Below are positions 6,755 to 13,748 of a stretch of 16,037 nt of DNA, in pieces. Origin of the DNA: JACRPI01 sp041671005 (GTDB lineage: Archaea > Nanobdellota > Nanobdellia > Woesearchaeales > DSVV01). Numbering within the stretch: the stretch's first letter is position 1; the number at the start of each line of letters is the position of its first letter. Made by a program: the position numbers and the translations under genes. The stretch covers positions 1-16,037 of the forward strand of contig JBAZCJ010000021.1 of the NCBI GenBank assembly GCA_041671005.1, read 5' to 3'. Below the pieces are notes generated by a model that was given only the letters and a program-made list of their open reading frames with translations, was not told the DNA's origin and ran no database searches.

Positions 6755-7957
6755 TTAGTTGACATTTCTTATTATATCTTTGAATGTTTCTCGATTTCTA
6801 ATCACTCTTGCGTTGCTATGAGAAATTAAAACTTCAGCTGGCAATGCCCTACTATTATATTGGCTAGCCATGCTAAAACCATACGCACCTGTTGTGTGAA
6901 TTGCAAGAATATCTCCTTCATGGACAAGAGAAAGCATTCTGTCTCTTCCAAAACAATCTCCTGATTCACAAGTGTTGCCAAAGATTGAATATTTTTTTTG
7001 TAAGCCTGATCTCGTATTTGTAATATGATGATAACTATCATACATCACAGGTCGAATAAGGTGGTGAAATCCTGTGTTTACTCCAACAAATGTTTTTGAA
7101 CCTCTTTGTTTAAGAGTTGTTACAGTACATAATAAAATTCCTGCTTCTGCAACATAATATCTTCCTGGTTCAAAATACATGTTTAATTCTCTGCCATATT
7201 TAATACAAAATTCTTTAAACAATTGTGTTGCTTGTTTTCCAAATTGTTGAAGATGTATTCTTTTTTCTTGAGGGTTGTAAGGGACGGGAAATCCTCCGCC
7301 AAAATCTAAAAATTGAAGATTAGGAAACTGTAGTGCAATTTGCATTAGTTGTCTCATACTTCCAAACGTCACACTCATATTTTTTATTCCAGACCCAGTA
7401 TGTTCATGTAATCCAATAATACGTAAATGATATTGTTGCATTATTCGTAATACTTCAGGAATTTCTTCTCTTAAAATTCCAAATTTGCATTCTTTGTGTC
7501 CTGTTTGAACTTTTTTATGATGGCCTGCAATTACCTCAGGCGTTAATCTAATACACACATTGCTATGGGGATATGCTCGTCCGTATTTTTCTAATCGTGA
7601 CAATGAATCTATATTCAAAAGAATTTTTTTATTTTGTGCATAATGCATTTCTTCATCACTCATATTATTAACTGTAAAAATAATTTGAGATGGTGAAAAC
7701 CCTGTATGAAGTCCAAGTTCTACTTCATAGATGCTAACACAATCTAATCCTGCTCCTTCTTCTCTAATAATTCGAAGAATGTGTGGATTATTATTTGCTT
7801 TACATGCATAAAACAATCTTGTTTTTTTCCAACCAGAAAAAGCATTTGCTAATTCTTGTGCTCTTTGTCGTATTATTTTTTCATCATAGACGTACAATGG
7901 ACTGCCAAATTGTTGGATTAATGAGGCTGCTTTCTGTTGATTGAGAAAATTTGTCAT
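6755..7957 (-). CDS. lysA: diaminopimelate decarboxylase, 400 aa
   Basis: This PLP enzyme converts meso-diaminopimelate to L-lysine and CO2, the last step of the DAP route. Fold-type III motifs are all present (numbered from the chosen start): PLP lysine K53 in YACKAN, SKFGI-like KFGI, HEHTGSG at 184-190, GGG at 220-222, EPGR at 263-266, CESGD at 330-334 with the active-site cysteine C330, and the final YGFSMASQYN at 359-368. The frame also has an ATG at 7996, but that would overlap the kinase gene by 35 bases. The ATG at 7957 lies four bases after the kinase stop and starts where the family does, so I prefer it. It is last in an operon with the ACT-less kinase. Close relatives with other substrates (carboxynorspermidine or ornithine decarboxylases) are less likely because of the CESGD and YGFSMAS motifs. 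Confidence 0.92.
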   Translation of the reverse strand: MTNFLNQQKAASLIQQFGSPLYVYDEKIIRQRAQELANAFSGWKKTRLFYACKANNNPHILRIIREEGAGLDCVSIYEVELGLHTGFSPSQIIFTVNNMSDEEMHYAQNKKILLNIDSLSRLEKYGRAYPHSNVCIRLTPEVIAGHHKKVQTGHKECKFGILREEIPEVLRIMQQYHLRIIGLHEHTGSGIKNMSVTFGSMRQLMQIALQFPNLQFLDFGGGFPVPYNPQEKRIHLQQFGKQATQLFKEFCIKYGRELNMYFEPGRYYVAEAGILLCTVTTLKQRGSKTFVGVNTGFHHLIRPVMYDSYHHITNTRSGLQKKYSIFGNTCESGDCFGRDRMLSLVHEGDILAIHTTGAYGFSMASQYNSRALPAEVLISHSNARVIRNRETFKDIIRNVN

Positions 7958-7961
7958 GGGA

Positions 7962-8738
7962 CTATACTCTGTATGGAAGAATAATTGTTCCACCATTCAA
8001 CATTCCCTGACCTGTAATACGAATAGGTGGTTCATATGCTCGCAACACACGTCGTTCTAATACTTTTGCCCCTCTTGCTTCTACTTCTTCTCTTGCAATA
8101 GTATCATAAAATCCTTCTTCAGGTTTTTGAGGATTTCGTAAATATCCTGCTGTATCTTTCCAATAAACTATTTCATGCATTTCCACTATTGTGCCAAGTT
8201 GGGCAAGTGTTAAATCTGACGATCCTCTTCCTGTGCACATGATTTCTCCGCGCGTATTTCGAACCCCAAATCCAGGTACAACAACAATTTGTGCGTCATA
8301 TCGTGGTATTTGTCTTTGTGACGCTTCAATATCTGGGGTTGCATACAAATAGTTGCCATCATCAACACCAATTAATGGATATCTTCTTCCATGATGTATA
8401 CCAATTGCATCAACACCTCGCTGTTGTAGTGCAGCAGTTAGCTGTCGTACAGAATAATTTTCTGGAGTAACAAGCTGTGCAGCAACAATAGAATTATTCC
8501 ATTTTTGTGCAGCATTAGTCATTCTACCCTGTAATGCTTCATTAAGTATTTCACGTTCAGATTCTCCAATATCACTAATAGTACGATCTGTTCTTCCTTT
8601 TAATGCAGAAACAACAAAATAAATTTGTGTTGCTTGACCTACTAATGGTACAAGAAGATCTGCAACAGTTTCAAAACAGGTTTCATTCTGAAAAATAGAA
8701 CTGCCTGCTTTGATGCCGATTATATGTTGTAGTGTCAT
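7962..8738 (-). CDS. aspartate kinase-like enzyme without ACT domains, 258 aa
   Basis: An amino acid kinase family protein that fits aspartate kinase, which phosphorylates the beta-carboxyl of aspartate to begin the lysine/threonine/methionine pathway. Seen: N-terminal K10-A-G-S-S in place of the usual KFGGTS, SALKGRTD at 44-51, the nucleotide/substrate segment PGFGVRNTRGEIMCTGRGSSD at about 155-175 (family form GR(G)GSD), WKDTAGYLRNPQ at 193-204 (family TDVDG..DPR) and GAKVLERR at 223-230. The family's C-terminal tandem ACT domains, which bind lysine or threonine, are absent: the protein stops at the end of the catalytic domain. It lies between the Pro/Gln-rich gene and lysA. The lysA partner favours aspartate kinase over glutamate or carbamate kinase. 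The altered KFGGTS motif leaves room for another acid substrate. Confidence 0.82.
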   Translation of the reverse strand: MTLQHIIGIKAGSSIFQNETCFETVADLLVPLVGQATQIYFVVSALKGRTDRTISDIGESEREILNEALQGRMTNAAQKWNNSIVAAQLVTPENYSVRQLTAALQQRGVDAIGIHHGRRYPLIGVDDGNYLYATPDIEASQRQIPRYDAQIVVVPGFGVRNTRGEIMCTGRGSSDLTLAQLGTIVEMHEIVYWKDTAGYLRNPQKPEEGFYDTIAREEVEARGAKVLERRVLRAYEPPIRITGQGMLNGGTIILPYRV

Positions 8739-8782
8739 GGTATTGCCTGTTTAATTTAATCTTTAAAATAAAAGATAAGATT

Positions 8783-8974
8783 TTACAATCCGCAACGATA
8801 TTCTGTGTTCCAAAGCATTGGCCTATATTGTTGTTCTGCTGATCCACTTAATGCAGGTGCGCGATATATTTGTTGAGGTAATTGTACTCCGTGTACTACT
8901 ACTTCAAGAGATGCAGGTTGTGGACTGCTTGTTGGTTGTTGTGTTCTATATAGTTGTACTGGTTGTTCTGTCAT
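8783..8974 (-). CDS. short Pro/Gln-rich protein, 63 aa
   Basis: I do not recognise it. It is rich in Pro, Gln, Ser and Tyr in the first half, has one short hydrophobic stretch (LEVVVHGVQL) and ends in Y-R-C-G-L, with its only cysteine third from the C-terminus. It is probably disordered. A frame start at 9007 exists, but the ATG at 8974 has a perfect GGTGAT ribosome binding site six bases upstream (8981-8988), so I choose it. It is the first gene of the kinase-lysA operon, 44 bases before the kinase, and shares the divergent control region with the ACT regulator. A leader-type or accessory role is possible but unsupported. Confidence 0.5.
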   Translation of the reverse strand: MTEQPVQLYRTQQPTSSPQPASLEVVVHGVQLPQQIYRAPALSGSAEQQYRPMLWNTEYRCGL

Positions 8975-8980
8975 TGTTAA

Positions 8981-8988
8981 ATCACCTT
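8981..8988 (-). promoter_or_regulatory. Shine-Dalgarno site deciding the start at 8974
   Basis: AAGGTGAT on the minus strand, six bases before the ATG at 8974; it argues against the upstream in-frame ATG at 9007. Confidence 0.6.
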
Positions 8989-9013
8989 CATTAAGAATAT
9001 CATTCAATCATAT

Positions 9014-9057
9014 TAACATTATGTTATTATAATAACATTTATATATTAATTATGTTA
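9014..9057. promoter_or_regulatory. divergent control region with 18-bp perfect palindrome and TATA box
   Basis: ATGTTATTATAATAACAT at 9021-9038 is a perfect palindrome. Half-sites TAACAT or ATGTTA occur at 9014-9019, 9021-9026, 9033-9038 and 9052-9057, so inverted pairs flank a TATA element at 9038-9045 (TTTATATA). That TATA box is 31 nt upstream of the ATG at 9069, implying a leaderless regulator mRNA; read the other way (TAATATATAAA) it can serve the lysine operon with a leader of about 40 nt. The arrangement fits an operator for the ACT regulator acting on both directions. Binding by that regulator is inference. Confidence 0.65.
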
Positions 9058-9068
9058 TATTTTAATTT

Positions 9069-9722
9069 ATGACCTCCATTGCACGTATTTGTGAACAATT
9101 AATAGAAAAAAAACCATTTTTACAAGAGGCATTGAGTAATGAAATAATTAATTATGGTGCGCTTGCTGATTCTATGATTTGTGATGTTGAAAAAGAATTT
9201 GGCAAAAAAGTAAAGCATGCCGCTGTCATGATGGCATTGAGAAGGCTGCAGGAAAAACTGCAGAAAATGCCAATATCACACCCAAAATTCACGTCAGATT
9301 GTGATTTAACATTACGTTCAGACTTGTTTGAAATTAGCATAGTGAGATATCCGCAGACTTACAAGTTAATCAACAAATTTTATGATCTTGTTGATTCGTC
9401 TGATTATTTGACAATTACTTCAGGGACTCATGAAATTACAATTATTGCATCTAAAAGATATAAATCACTCATTCTGAAATTATTAGTAAAAGATGATATT
9501 CTCAAAGAAATTAATGATCTTGCAGCATTAACAGTTAAACTGCCAAAAAATGCAATAGAAATGCCAGGGATATTTTATCTCATCAGCAGAGCATTGACAT
9601 GGGAAAATATTACTATTGTAGAAGTTGTTTCAACATACACAGAAAACACACTTATTCTGAAAAATAAAGATGTCAGCAGAGCATATGAAATTCTACAGAA
9701 AACAATAAAAGAAAATAAATAA
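9069..9722 (+). CDS. HTH-ACT type regulator of amino acid metabolism, 217 aa
   Basis: The first 60 residues form an all-helical segment (KKPFLQEALSNEIINYGALAD ... VKHAAVMMALRRLQE) typical of archaeal ACT-linked regulators, likely a winged-helix or HTH DNA-binding part. Two beta-alpha-beta-beta-alpha-beta units follow: about 80-148 and about 153-215. The second shows the ACT hallmark MPGIFYLISRALTWENITIVEVVS, close to the ACT domains of aspartate kinases. ACT domains bind amino acids. The gene is transcribed away from an operon whose aspartate kinase lacks ACT domains, across a palindromic site, so lysine-responsive control of that operon and of itself is a reasonable inference. The ATG at 9069 is fixed by the TATA spacing. 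The DNA-binding assignment is less certain than the ACT assignment. Confidence 0.75.
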   Translation: MTSIARICEQLIEKKPFLQEALSNEIINYGALADSMICDVEKEFGKKVKHAAVMMALRRLQEKLQKMPISHPKFTSDCDLTLRSDLFEISIVRYPQTYKLINKFYDLVDSSDYLTITSGTHEITIIASKRYKSLILKLLVKDDILKEINDLAALTVKLPKNAIEMPGIFYLISRALTWENITIVEVVSTYTENTLILKNKDVSRAYEILQKTIKENK

Positions 9723-10055
9723 AAAATTAATCCAAACGTAAAAATTGTAGGAGTAGAACCAGCGGAATCTGCAGTGTTGAATGGACAAAAACAAGGATTG
9801 CATAAGATTTAAGGAATTGGAGAAGGATTTATTCCATTTCTTGTTGAAAAAAACAAAGATCTCATTGATGAAGTGATTGCAATTTCAAGTGATGACGCAA
9901 TTGCAATGAGAAAACAGCTTGTAAAAAAATTTGGATTGCTTGTAGGAATAAGTTCAGGAGCAAACTTCCTTGCAGCACAGCAGGTAAAAAAGCGCTTTGA
10001 ACATGTCGTGACTGTTCTGCCAGATAGAGGTGAACGATATTTAAGCGAAGAATAA
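9723..10055 (+). pseudogene. remnant of cysteine synthase (O-acetylserine sulfhydrylase), C-terminal third
   Basis: Directly after the regulator's stop codon, the frame starting at 9726 reads as the C-terminal part of a CysK/CysM-type PLP enzyme: NPNVKIVGVEPAESAVL, then HKI-stop-GIGEGFIPFL, then VGISSGANFLAAQQV (the GISSGA motif that contacts the PLP pyridine nitrogen) and VLPDRGERYLS. The TAA at 9810-9812 stands where the family has Gln in HKIQGIG, a single-base CAA to TAA change. The N-terminal two thirds with the PLP lysine are missing, and no start codon or promoter precedes it. So it is both truncated and interrupted. An ATG at 9873 could allow a 60-residue peptide, but I see no reason to think it is a gene. 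Confidence 0.9.
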
Positions 10056-10116
10056 TTTTAAGCTCAAAATAAGTTTCATCAAGAAGCTCTCCTTTAAAGT
10101 AGTAAAACCCATAAAC

Positions 10117-10124
10117 TTTATAAA
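10117..10124 (+). promoter_or_regulatory. TATA box of the citrate-synthase/radical SAM operon
   Basis: TTTATAAA, 31 nt upstream of the ATG at 10148, giving a leaderless first gene. The 92-bp gap between the pseudogene and this operon holds nothing else that I can identify. Confidence 0.6.
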
Positions 10125-10147
10125 AATAGTTTCAATCCTTTCGGAAT

Positions 10148-11272
10148 ATGGTTGAAGAAATTAGGGATGGATTATCAACTGTAATAGCATTAGACACAGG
10201 CATCTGTCAAATTGATGGAGGAAAAAGTACTATTCGAGGATATAGTCTTGACAATTTAGTCATGTCTTCTACTTTTGAAGAAGTTGTATGGTTATTAATT
10301 CATGGGGATTTACCGAGTTCTAGCGATTATCAAACTTTTTTAGCAGAATTAAAAGAAATTAGAGAAAGTATTCCTGCTAAATTAAAAAAACAAATAGAAA
10401 TGCTTGAAGGAAATGAACATCCCCTAAGTGTTCTTGCAAGTTGTTTTTCATTAATGTCTGCAGACTATGAAATGGAAATTCCTCCTTCTGAAATAACCTT
10501 AAAAAAAGACACAGTAAGATCTGTAGTATCTTACCATACATTGTTAACAGCATATTTAAGAAAAAGAAGACAGCGTACGTTATGGATATCTGATTCAGGA
10601 GATTCTCTTGTTAGAAATTTTTGTGAAGGAGTTTTAGAAAATAGAGATCCTCTTATAACAGGGTATTTGGAAAAAGTATTAATTGGATCTTCAGAAAATG
10701 AGCTTACTGCATCAACATTTAATGCGAGAGTTGCTGTATCTGCTAGAACTGATGTATATGCAGCACTTGCGTCAGGAATTTTAACCTGGAAAGGATATAG
10801 GCATGGTACTGCTTCTGGATATGCAATGAAAGATCTTAAAGAATTAGCTGAATCAGGTCAAGACCCACAACAATTTTACAGAGATAAAAGAGCAAGAAAG
10901 AGTCCTTTTTTTGGATTTGGTCATAGATTACACAAGACTGAATTAGATCAACGAGTTAGTATCACTAAATTAGGTACAGAAATTGTTTGTCAAAGATATT
11001 CAGGAAGATTGTTTGAATATGCTGAGAGAGCTGAAAGGTATATGAAAGAACATGAGGGAAGATTACCTAACCCAGATTTATATCTTGCATGTTTTTTTGA
11101 TGCTATAGGTTTAAAAGAAGATGAAGTATCTGCAGTTGTATTCATGGGAAGAGTTGCTGGAATTGCAGCACATATTATTGAAGAAAGTCATCCAACAAGA
11201 AGAATAATGAGGCCTAGAGCATTATATAATGGTCCAACAACAAAAAAATATATTCAATTAACACAAAGGTGA
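10148..11272 (+). CDS. citrate synthase family protein, 374 aa
   Basis: Citrate synthases condense acetyl-CoA (or a related acyl-CoA) with oxaloacetate. The family runs the whole length: N-terminal LDTGICQIDGGKSTIRGY (family form), the catalytic triad H209 in YRHGTASG, H249 in GFGHRLHK and D300 in NPDLYLA, the conserved ARVAG-like GRVAGIAAHIIEE at about 324-336 and the C-terminal RIMRPRALYNGP. Length is normal for the short archaeal/bacterial type. The usual A-D-H-E-x-N-A-S-T segment, whose His contacts the oxalo group in known enzymes, reads S-E-N-E-L-T-A-S-T here, so Asn174 replaces that His. This alignment is from memory. With the operon partners it suggests a changed acceptor substrate rather than TCA-cycle citrate synthase; methylcitrate or another condensation are options. 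It is the first gene of a three-gene operon. Confidence 0.88.
   Translation: MVEEIRDGLSTVIALDTGICQIDGGKSTIRGYSLDNLVMSSTFEEVVWLLIHGDLPSSSDYQTFLAELKEIRESIPAKLKKQIEMLEGNEHPLSVLASCFSLMSADYEMEIPPSEITLKKDTVRSVVSYHTLLTAYLRKRRQRTLWISDSGDSLVRNFCEGVLENRDPLITGYLEKVLIGSSENELTASTFNARVAVSARTDVYAALASGILTWKGYRHGTASGYAMKDLKELAESGQDPQQFYRDKRARKSPFFGFGHRLHKTELDQRVSITKLGTEIVCQRYSGRLFEYAERAERYMKEHEGRLPNPDLYLACFFDAIGLKEDEVSAVVFMGRVAGIAAHIIEESHPTRRIMRPRALYNGPTTKKYIQLTQR
11267..11272 (+). promoter_or_regulatory. Shine-Dalgarno site overlapping the citrate-synthase stop codon
   Basis: AGGTGA overlaps the TGA stop of the upstream gene and sits seven bases before the ATG at 11280, which couples translation of the two genes. 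Confidence 0.6.
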
Positions 11273-11279
11273 ATCTAAA

Positions 11280-12272
11280 ATGAGTGACACAAATAGACGA
11301 GTTGTATTAAGAGGAAACGGAACATTTACCTCAGAACAATTTGAGCGAGTATTAAGACACGATGATAGCAATAATTTAATGCTTACATTAGGATTAACCA
11401 CAGGACCGGGATGTAATTTAAGATGTGCTTATTGTTATAATCATGGTGGGATCCCTAAGGATTTAAGAGAAAGATTATCAAAAAGAATGGTACCTAATGA
11501 ATATACCAATGCAATTGTCGAAGCAGCGAAACTTGGAGCAGGTTCTGTTATTATTGTTGGAATTGGTGAAACATTAATGGATCCGAATATTAAAGAAATT
11601 TTGCAAACGACACATGATCATGGCATGACTCCTGTGATTGTTACAAATATTACTGATCTTGTCGATCAAAAAATGGCTCAATTCTTATTTGATACAGGAA
11701 CTTCAATTTGTGCTTCAGTTGATAGTGTTCAAGACCCAACATACTCAAGAATTGTAGGAAGAGAAGGTATGCTACATAAAACCCTAGCAGGAATTGATAA
11801 TTGTTTACGTGCAGGGTATGGAGGATCATGGGAAGAAAATGGACATTTAGTAACAAATATCGCTTTTAATGCAATGGCTATGAAATGTAATGAACCAGAA
11901 TTGGAAGGATTAAACAGATATTGTGAAGAAAAAGAAATTTTGTTTATGACAAGAACCCCTAGTCCCCTTAAAGAAAGACCCTCTTGTTGGGATGAAGTAG
12001 TTGGAACTTCTGATGATTTAAAAAGAATTGATGGAACAGTAAAAAGATTGTATGATGGAAGAGGAATATTAGGAACTCAGTATGGGTGTTTGTTTTGGGT
12101 TTCTGGAATTATATTAGGAATAGATGGTGAAGCAAGACTTTGTTATGCTGCTCACAACAAAGCACCAATGGGGAATGTAAGGGACATGTCATTAGCAGAA
12201 TTAATTTATGCTAAACATAATATTTATCCTGTAACAGGTGGATCTTGTCCATTAAAAGCAGGGGTGCATTAA
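11280..12272 (+). CDS. radical SAM protein with partial SPASM-like C-terminus, 330 aa
   Basis: The radical SAM 4Fe-4S motif is C45-x3-C49-x2-C52 (CNLRCAYC) followed by a GE-type segment (GIGETLMDP, about 94-102) and a TIM-barrel core. Three C-terminal cysteines, C270, C288 and C323, in a C-x17-C...C pattern with G-N-V-R-D-M-S-L between them, resemble the auxiliary-cluster region of SPASM proteins, but fewer cysteines than a full SPASM domain are present. Such enzymes modify peptides or small metabolites, or build cofactors. The start has a GGTGA site inside the stop of the citrate-synthase gene, and the stop is followed after one base by the SufS-like gene, so the three are one translational unit. 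No precursor peptide gene is visible next to it, which favours a small-molecule substrate. Substrate unknown. Confidence 0.88.
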   Translation: MSDTNRRVVLRGNGTFTSEQFERVLRHDDSNNLMLTLGLTTGPGCNLRCAYCYNHGGIPKDLRERLSKRMVPNEYTNAIVEAAKLGAGSVIIVGIGETLMDPNIKEILQTTHDHGMTPVIVTNITDLVDQKMAQFLFDTGTSICASVDSVQDPTYSRIVGREGMLHKTLAGIDNCLRAGYGGSWEENGHLVTNIAFNAMAMKCNEPELEGLNRYCEEKEILFMTRTPSPLKERPSCWDEVVGTSDDLKRIDGTVKRLYDGRGILGTQYGCLFWVSGIILGIDGEARLCYAAHNKAPMGNVRDMSLAELIYAKHNIYPVTGGSCPLKAGVH

Positions 12273-12273
12273 T

Positions 12274-13689
12274 ATGGCTACTATAGAAGATTATTTAGAT
12301 CCTCAAGGATTTGTTGATATTCCTCGACTTTTAAAGGATGGAAAAGAACAAGAATTTTTTCCAGGGCTTTTAGAAACTGTCGCAGAAATACGAGCAAGAG
12401 ATTTTCCTCAAATTTCTCGCGAGAGAGTTTATTTAGATTCAACAGCAACAGCACAAGCACCTGCATCAGTCATTCGACAAATGACAGAATACAGGTTAAA
12501 TCATCCACGTGGAAGTAATCATTCAAAACATTCTCAAGAGGCAAGAAAAGCTCAAGAAGAATATGAAGCTGCAAAAAGAAAACTTCAACAGTTTTTAGGA
12601 GCAGGCGATTATTTAATCGGATTTTCTAGTGGTACTACAGGAACCTCAAATTGGGTTGCAACACGATTCCCATTTAAACCAGGAGATTTATTTTTATATA
12701 CAGAAGCAGAACACAACTCTCAAATTCTTACAGCAAGAGAATTTGCACGACGTGGTGGAGCACGAGTTAAACATGTCAGAGTTCACAAAGAAAATTCTGC
12801 TGGTGAAAGAACAGGGTACTTAGATCTTGATCATTTGAGAGAATTAGTTGCATCTGCTGGAAGAGGAAGAATTTTATTAAACATGGTTCATGCATCTAAT
12901 TTTACAGGTAATGTTAATCCTGTCTACGAAGTAAAAAAAATTCTAGGGGATAGAGGTTTTATATATTTAGATATGGCTCAATCAGCAGGGCATATTCCAA
13001 TTGATTTAGACACATTAGATGTTGATTTTGCAGGATGTTCATCTCATAAAATTTTTGGACCAATGGGAATAGGTGCAGTTTTTGTCAATAACCGAAGTAA
13101 ACGATATATCGGAAAAGGCATTAGTGGTGGAAGTGCAGTAGAACTAGTTTCAAGATATTTCCAAGTAGATTCTGAGGCACCAGAACAATTTGAACCAGGT
13201 ACCCAAGATATAGAAGGTGCAATTGAATGGGGTATGACTCTTGATTACTTAACAACTATTGGAATGCAAAGAATTCATGAACATGATAATGAACTCGCAA
13301 GATACTTTGCCGGAGAATTAAGAAAAATAGGTCCTGTTGTAAAATTATATGGCCCAAGAGATTTTGGAAGAGACAGAGTTGCAGTTGTTGCATTTAACAT
13401 AGGAACTGCATATGATAAAACATATGAACAGGTTGCATTAGAATTAGATGAAAAAGGAATTAGTGTAAGAGACGGTTGTTTTTGTGTACACATTTTAAGT
13501 TCTAAATTAATTGGATTGCCTGATTGGGGGATTGAATTACGTACATTGATGCGAAAGGCTGGAATACAAAGAGAAACTCTTCAGTATCCTGGGGCTGTAA
13601 GAGCATCTTTTGCATTTTACAATGATTTGATGGATGCTTATAAAGCAGTACAGGCAATAAGAGAAATTGCTCCTCACTATAGGGCATAA
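12274..13689 (+). CDS. SufS/CsdA-like class V aminotransferase fold PLP enzyme, 471 aa
   Basis: The sequence follows group II cysteine desulfurases: D54 in YLDSTATAQAP, TEAEHNSQ at 143-150 (family EHHANxxPW), D233 in YLDMAQSAGH, PLP lysine K259 in SSHKIFGPMGIG, C404 in RDGCFCVH at the place of the SufS persulfide cysteine, and R443 in VRASFAFYN. The family is about 405 residues; here about 45 extra N-terminal residues precede the fold. SufS enzymes release sulfur from cysteine to form a persulfide. Cysteine lyases, selenocysteine lyases and isopenicillin N epimerase-like enzymes share the fold, so desulfurase activity is likely but not certain. The gene starts one base after the radical SAM gene, and no suf or isc scaffold gene is near, so a job inside this operon's pathway is more plausible than general Fe-S assembly. 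Confidence 0.87.
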   Translation: MATIEDYLDPQGFVDIPRLLKDGKEQEFFPGLLETVAEIRARDFPQISRERVYLDSTATAQAPASVIRQMTEYRLNHPRGSNHSKHSQEARKAQEEYEAAKRKLQQFLGAGDYLIGFSSGTTGTSNWVATRFPFKPGDLFLYTEAEHNSQILTAREFARRGGARVKHVRVHKENSAGERTGYLDLDHLRELVASAGRGRILLNMVHASNFTGNVNPVYEVKKILGDRGFIYLDMAQSAGHIPIDLDTLDVDFAGCSSHKIFGPMGIGAVFVNNRSKRYIGKGISGGSAVELVSRYFQVDSEAPEQFEPGTQDIEGAIEWGMTLDYLTTIGMQRIHEHDNELARYFAGELRKIGPVVKLYGPRDFGRDRVAVVAFNIGTAYDKTYEQVALELDEKGISVRDGCFCVHILSSKLIGLPDWGIELRTLMRKAGIQRETLQYPGAVRASFAFYNDLMDAYKAVQAIREIAPHYRA

Positions 13690-13714
13690 ATTTATTTTTC
13701 TTATTATTTTTTTA
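13690..13714 (+). terminator. poly-T terminator after the three-gene operon
   Basis: T runs follow the TAA of the SufS-like gene and reach seven or more Ts, a typical archaeal 3' end. Confidence 0.5.
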
Positions 13715-13748
13715 CTATTCATATAATCTTACAGAAAATAAACCTTTA

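Noticed and set aside
7955..7996. Longer lysA start at 7996
   Set aside because: It would overlap the kinase gene by 35 bases and add 13 residues that family members lack; the ATG at 7957 is four bases after the kinase stop.
9873..10055. 60-codon frame as an independent small gene
   Set aside because: It is the tail of the cysteine synthase remnant; the same frame carries family sequence upstream of the nonsense codon and there is no promoter for a new gene.
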